Shown here in pieces: positions 4,816-6,038 of a DNA stretch of 6,038 bases (positions within the stretch are counted from its first letter, which is position 1; each line of letters opens with the position of its first letter). The notes beneath the pieces are model-generated. The model did not search any database, was not told the DNA's origin, and saw only the letters and a list, made by a program, of their open reading frames with translations. Made by a program: the position numbers and the translations under genes. Source of the DNA: Gammaproteobacteria bacterium (GTDB lineage Bacteria; Pseudomonadota; Gammaproteobacteria; UBA9214); NCBI GenBank assembly GCA_003454335.1, contig DMKK01000037.1, forward strand, positions 6,610 through 12,647. Reading direction: 5' to 3'.

Positions 4816-5916
4816 TTAATTCTCTACCCCTGCAGTAATCCGCCAGTCATCGCCAACGGCACGAATATCGTTAATCGCTAGCTTTATTCGCTGTGCCATC
4901 TGTTCGAGGCCAGGCAACGCAAACAAGCCGCGGGCGGCATCACCCATCAAGTGTGGCGCCATGTATATTACCAACTCGTCTATCAGTCCCGCTTGCAAAA
5001 GGGCTCCGCACAAGGTCGCACCGGCCTCCAGGTGCACCTCGTTGATCTGCAGTGTTCCCAGGTAGTGCAGTACCGCCGGCAAATCCAGTCGCCCGACTTG
5101 CATTGGCAGGGTCACAACGCTGACATTGCTGCGGGTCAGACGTGCTGCCTTACCGGCATCATCCGCACCGCTAACGATCAGTGTATCACCGGGCAAATCA
5201 AGCAGCTTCGCATCCGGCGGTGTGCGCAACTGACTGTCCAGAATAACGCGCAATGGCTGACGAAAACCGTCATCCAGCGCATCGAGACGCACCGTTAACG
5301 ACGGATCATCAGCCTGCACGGTACCAATACCGGTCATGATTGCAGCACTGCGCGCACGTAACCGGTGTACGTCGCGGCGCGCCGCGTCCCCGGTAATCCA
5401 GCGGCTTTCACCACTGGCCATGGCGGTACGTCCGTCCAGGCTCATCGCCAGCTTGCAACGCACCCATGGCCGGCCCTGCCGCATGCGCATAACAAAACCG
5501 GCATTCAATTGTTCCGCGGCAACAGCCAGCAAACCCGCAGCAGTATCAATGCCTGCATTCCGTAACGCTGCCAGCCCCATGCCAGCCACCCGGGGATTCG
5601 GGTCCTCTATGGCGGCAACCACACGTGCCACACCGGCAGCAATCAATGCATCGGTGCAGGGCGGCGTGCGTCCCTGGTGACAACAGGGTTCCAGCGTGAC
5701 GTACGCCGTGGCACCCGCCGCCTGTGGCCCGGCCTGTTGCAGGGCATTAATCTCTGCATGCGGACCACCCGTGAACTCATGCCAGCCTTCACCGACAACC
5801 GTATCGTCCCTCACCAGCACACAGCCCACACGCGGATTCGGGGCTGTCGTCAGCAACCCGCGCTCTGCCAGACGCAGCGCACGGGCCATGTAATCAGAGT
5901 CATCTCCGGAAAACAT
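4816..5916 (-). CDS. ribD: Bifunctional riboflavin biosynthesis deaminase/reductase RibD
   Basis: A 366-residue protein, the usual RibD length. It deaminates 2,5-diamino-6-ribosylamino-pyrimidinone 5'-phosphate and then reduces the ribosyl side chain with NADPH, steps two and three of the GTP branch of cytosolic riboflavin synthesis. The N-terminal cytidine-deaminase-like domain (about 1-148) shows the zinc site: H53-A-E55 and the PCCHQGRTPPC segment at 77-87, with C78 and C87 as ligands. The reductase domain (about 149-366) has KLAMSLDGRTA near 155-165, SRWITG at 171-176, the ADDPSLTVR segment at 202-210 and EAGATLCGALLQAGLIDEL at 297-315. The ATG at 5914-5916 has a GAGGT motif 12 bases upstream, a long spacing. 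M10 is a possible alternative start, but the E. coli protein also has residues before its matching MARAL. All key residues are intact. It is the first gene of the visible cluster, 71 bases before ribE. Confidence 0.97.
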   Translation of the reverse strand: MFSGDDSDYMARALRLAERGLLTTAPNPRVGCVLVRDDTVVGEGWHEFTGGPHAEINALQQAGPQAAGATAYVTLEPCCHQGRTPPCTDALIAAGVARVVAAIEDPNPRVAGMGLAALRNAGIDTAAGLLAVAAEQLNAGFVMRMRQGRPWVRCKLAMSLDGRTAMASGESRWITGDAARRDVHRLRARSAAIMTGIGTVQADDPSLTVRLDALDDGFRQPLRVILDSQLRTPPDAKLLDLPGDTLIVSGADDAGKAARLTRSNVSVVTLPMQVGRLDLPAVLHYLGTLQINEVHLEAGATLCGALLQAGLIDELVIYMAPHLMGDAARGLFALPGLEQMAQRIKLAINDIRAVGDDWRITAGVEN

Positions 5917-6038
5917 CGTCAGGCAGGAACCTCAAGCAAGCAAACTACAGATGCGCACGTATGCCTTCCATAAACAACATACCTGGTTTCCATCCGTAAA
6001 TAATAAATTCTCGCAAAAGCTTCCGCTCCTGCTCACGC

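Noticed and set aside
5945..6037. Possible C-terminal fragment of an upstream gene on the minus strand (30 codons, then TAG)
   Set aside because: The peptide does not resemble NrdR or any other protein I recognise, and other frames are open over similar lengths. It is too short to support.

Overview
The window looks like a stretch of gammaproteobacterial chromosome with moderately high G+C. The gene order ribD - ribE - ribB(A-like) - ribH - nusB - thiL - pgpA is a well-known gammaproteobacterial cluster, and every product resembles its E. coli counterpart along its length. I cannot name the genus. All seven confident genes lie on the minus strand, so transcription runs from high to low coordinates.

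Layout in the direction of transcription. Positions 5917-6038 are a ribD leader with no recognisable gene; nrdR, often found just before ribD, is not visible in these 122 bases. Then come ribD (5916-4816), a 71-base spacer with a 14-bp tandem duplication and a degenerate repeat copy, ribE (4744-4079), a 70-base spacer with a strong hairpin, ribB (4008-2902), ribH (2863-2387), nusB (2382-1927), a highly structured 287-bp palindromic element (1922-1636), thiL (1632-652), pgpA (659-165, overlapping thiL by 8 bases) and a repeat-rich tail (164-1).

The rib genes supply most of the riboflavin pathway. RibD deaminates and reduces the pyrimidine precursor, RibB makes the four-carbon unit, RibH joins the two into lumazine, and RibE dismutates lumazine to riboflavin. 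The C-terminal GTP cyclohydrolase II-like half of RibB has lost all zinc cysteines and the catalytic RQEGR motif. The first committed step must therefore come from a separate ribA outside the window. NusB (antitermination), ThiL (thiamine diphosphate synthesis) and PgpA (phosphatidylglycerol synthesis) follow in the same transcription unit.

The least ordinary part is the non-coding DNA. The element between nusB and thiL has about 33-bp terminal inverted repeats, and each half holds its own long hairpin (21 and 23 bp stems). The hairpin loops carry cores complementary to each other, so both a three-way junction and one long hairpin are possible. It fills the gap almost completely and supplies the whole thiL translation-initiation region. 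A second curiosity is a GAGGAG ribosome-binding motif 33 bases from the ribB start, with a hairpin in between that would bring it to about 10 bases. A small hairpin repeat family starting GTAGGATG occurs as an inverted pair after pgpA and as a relic after ribD.
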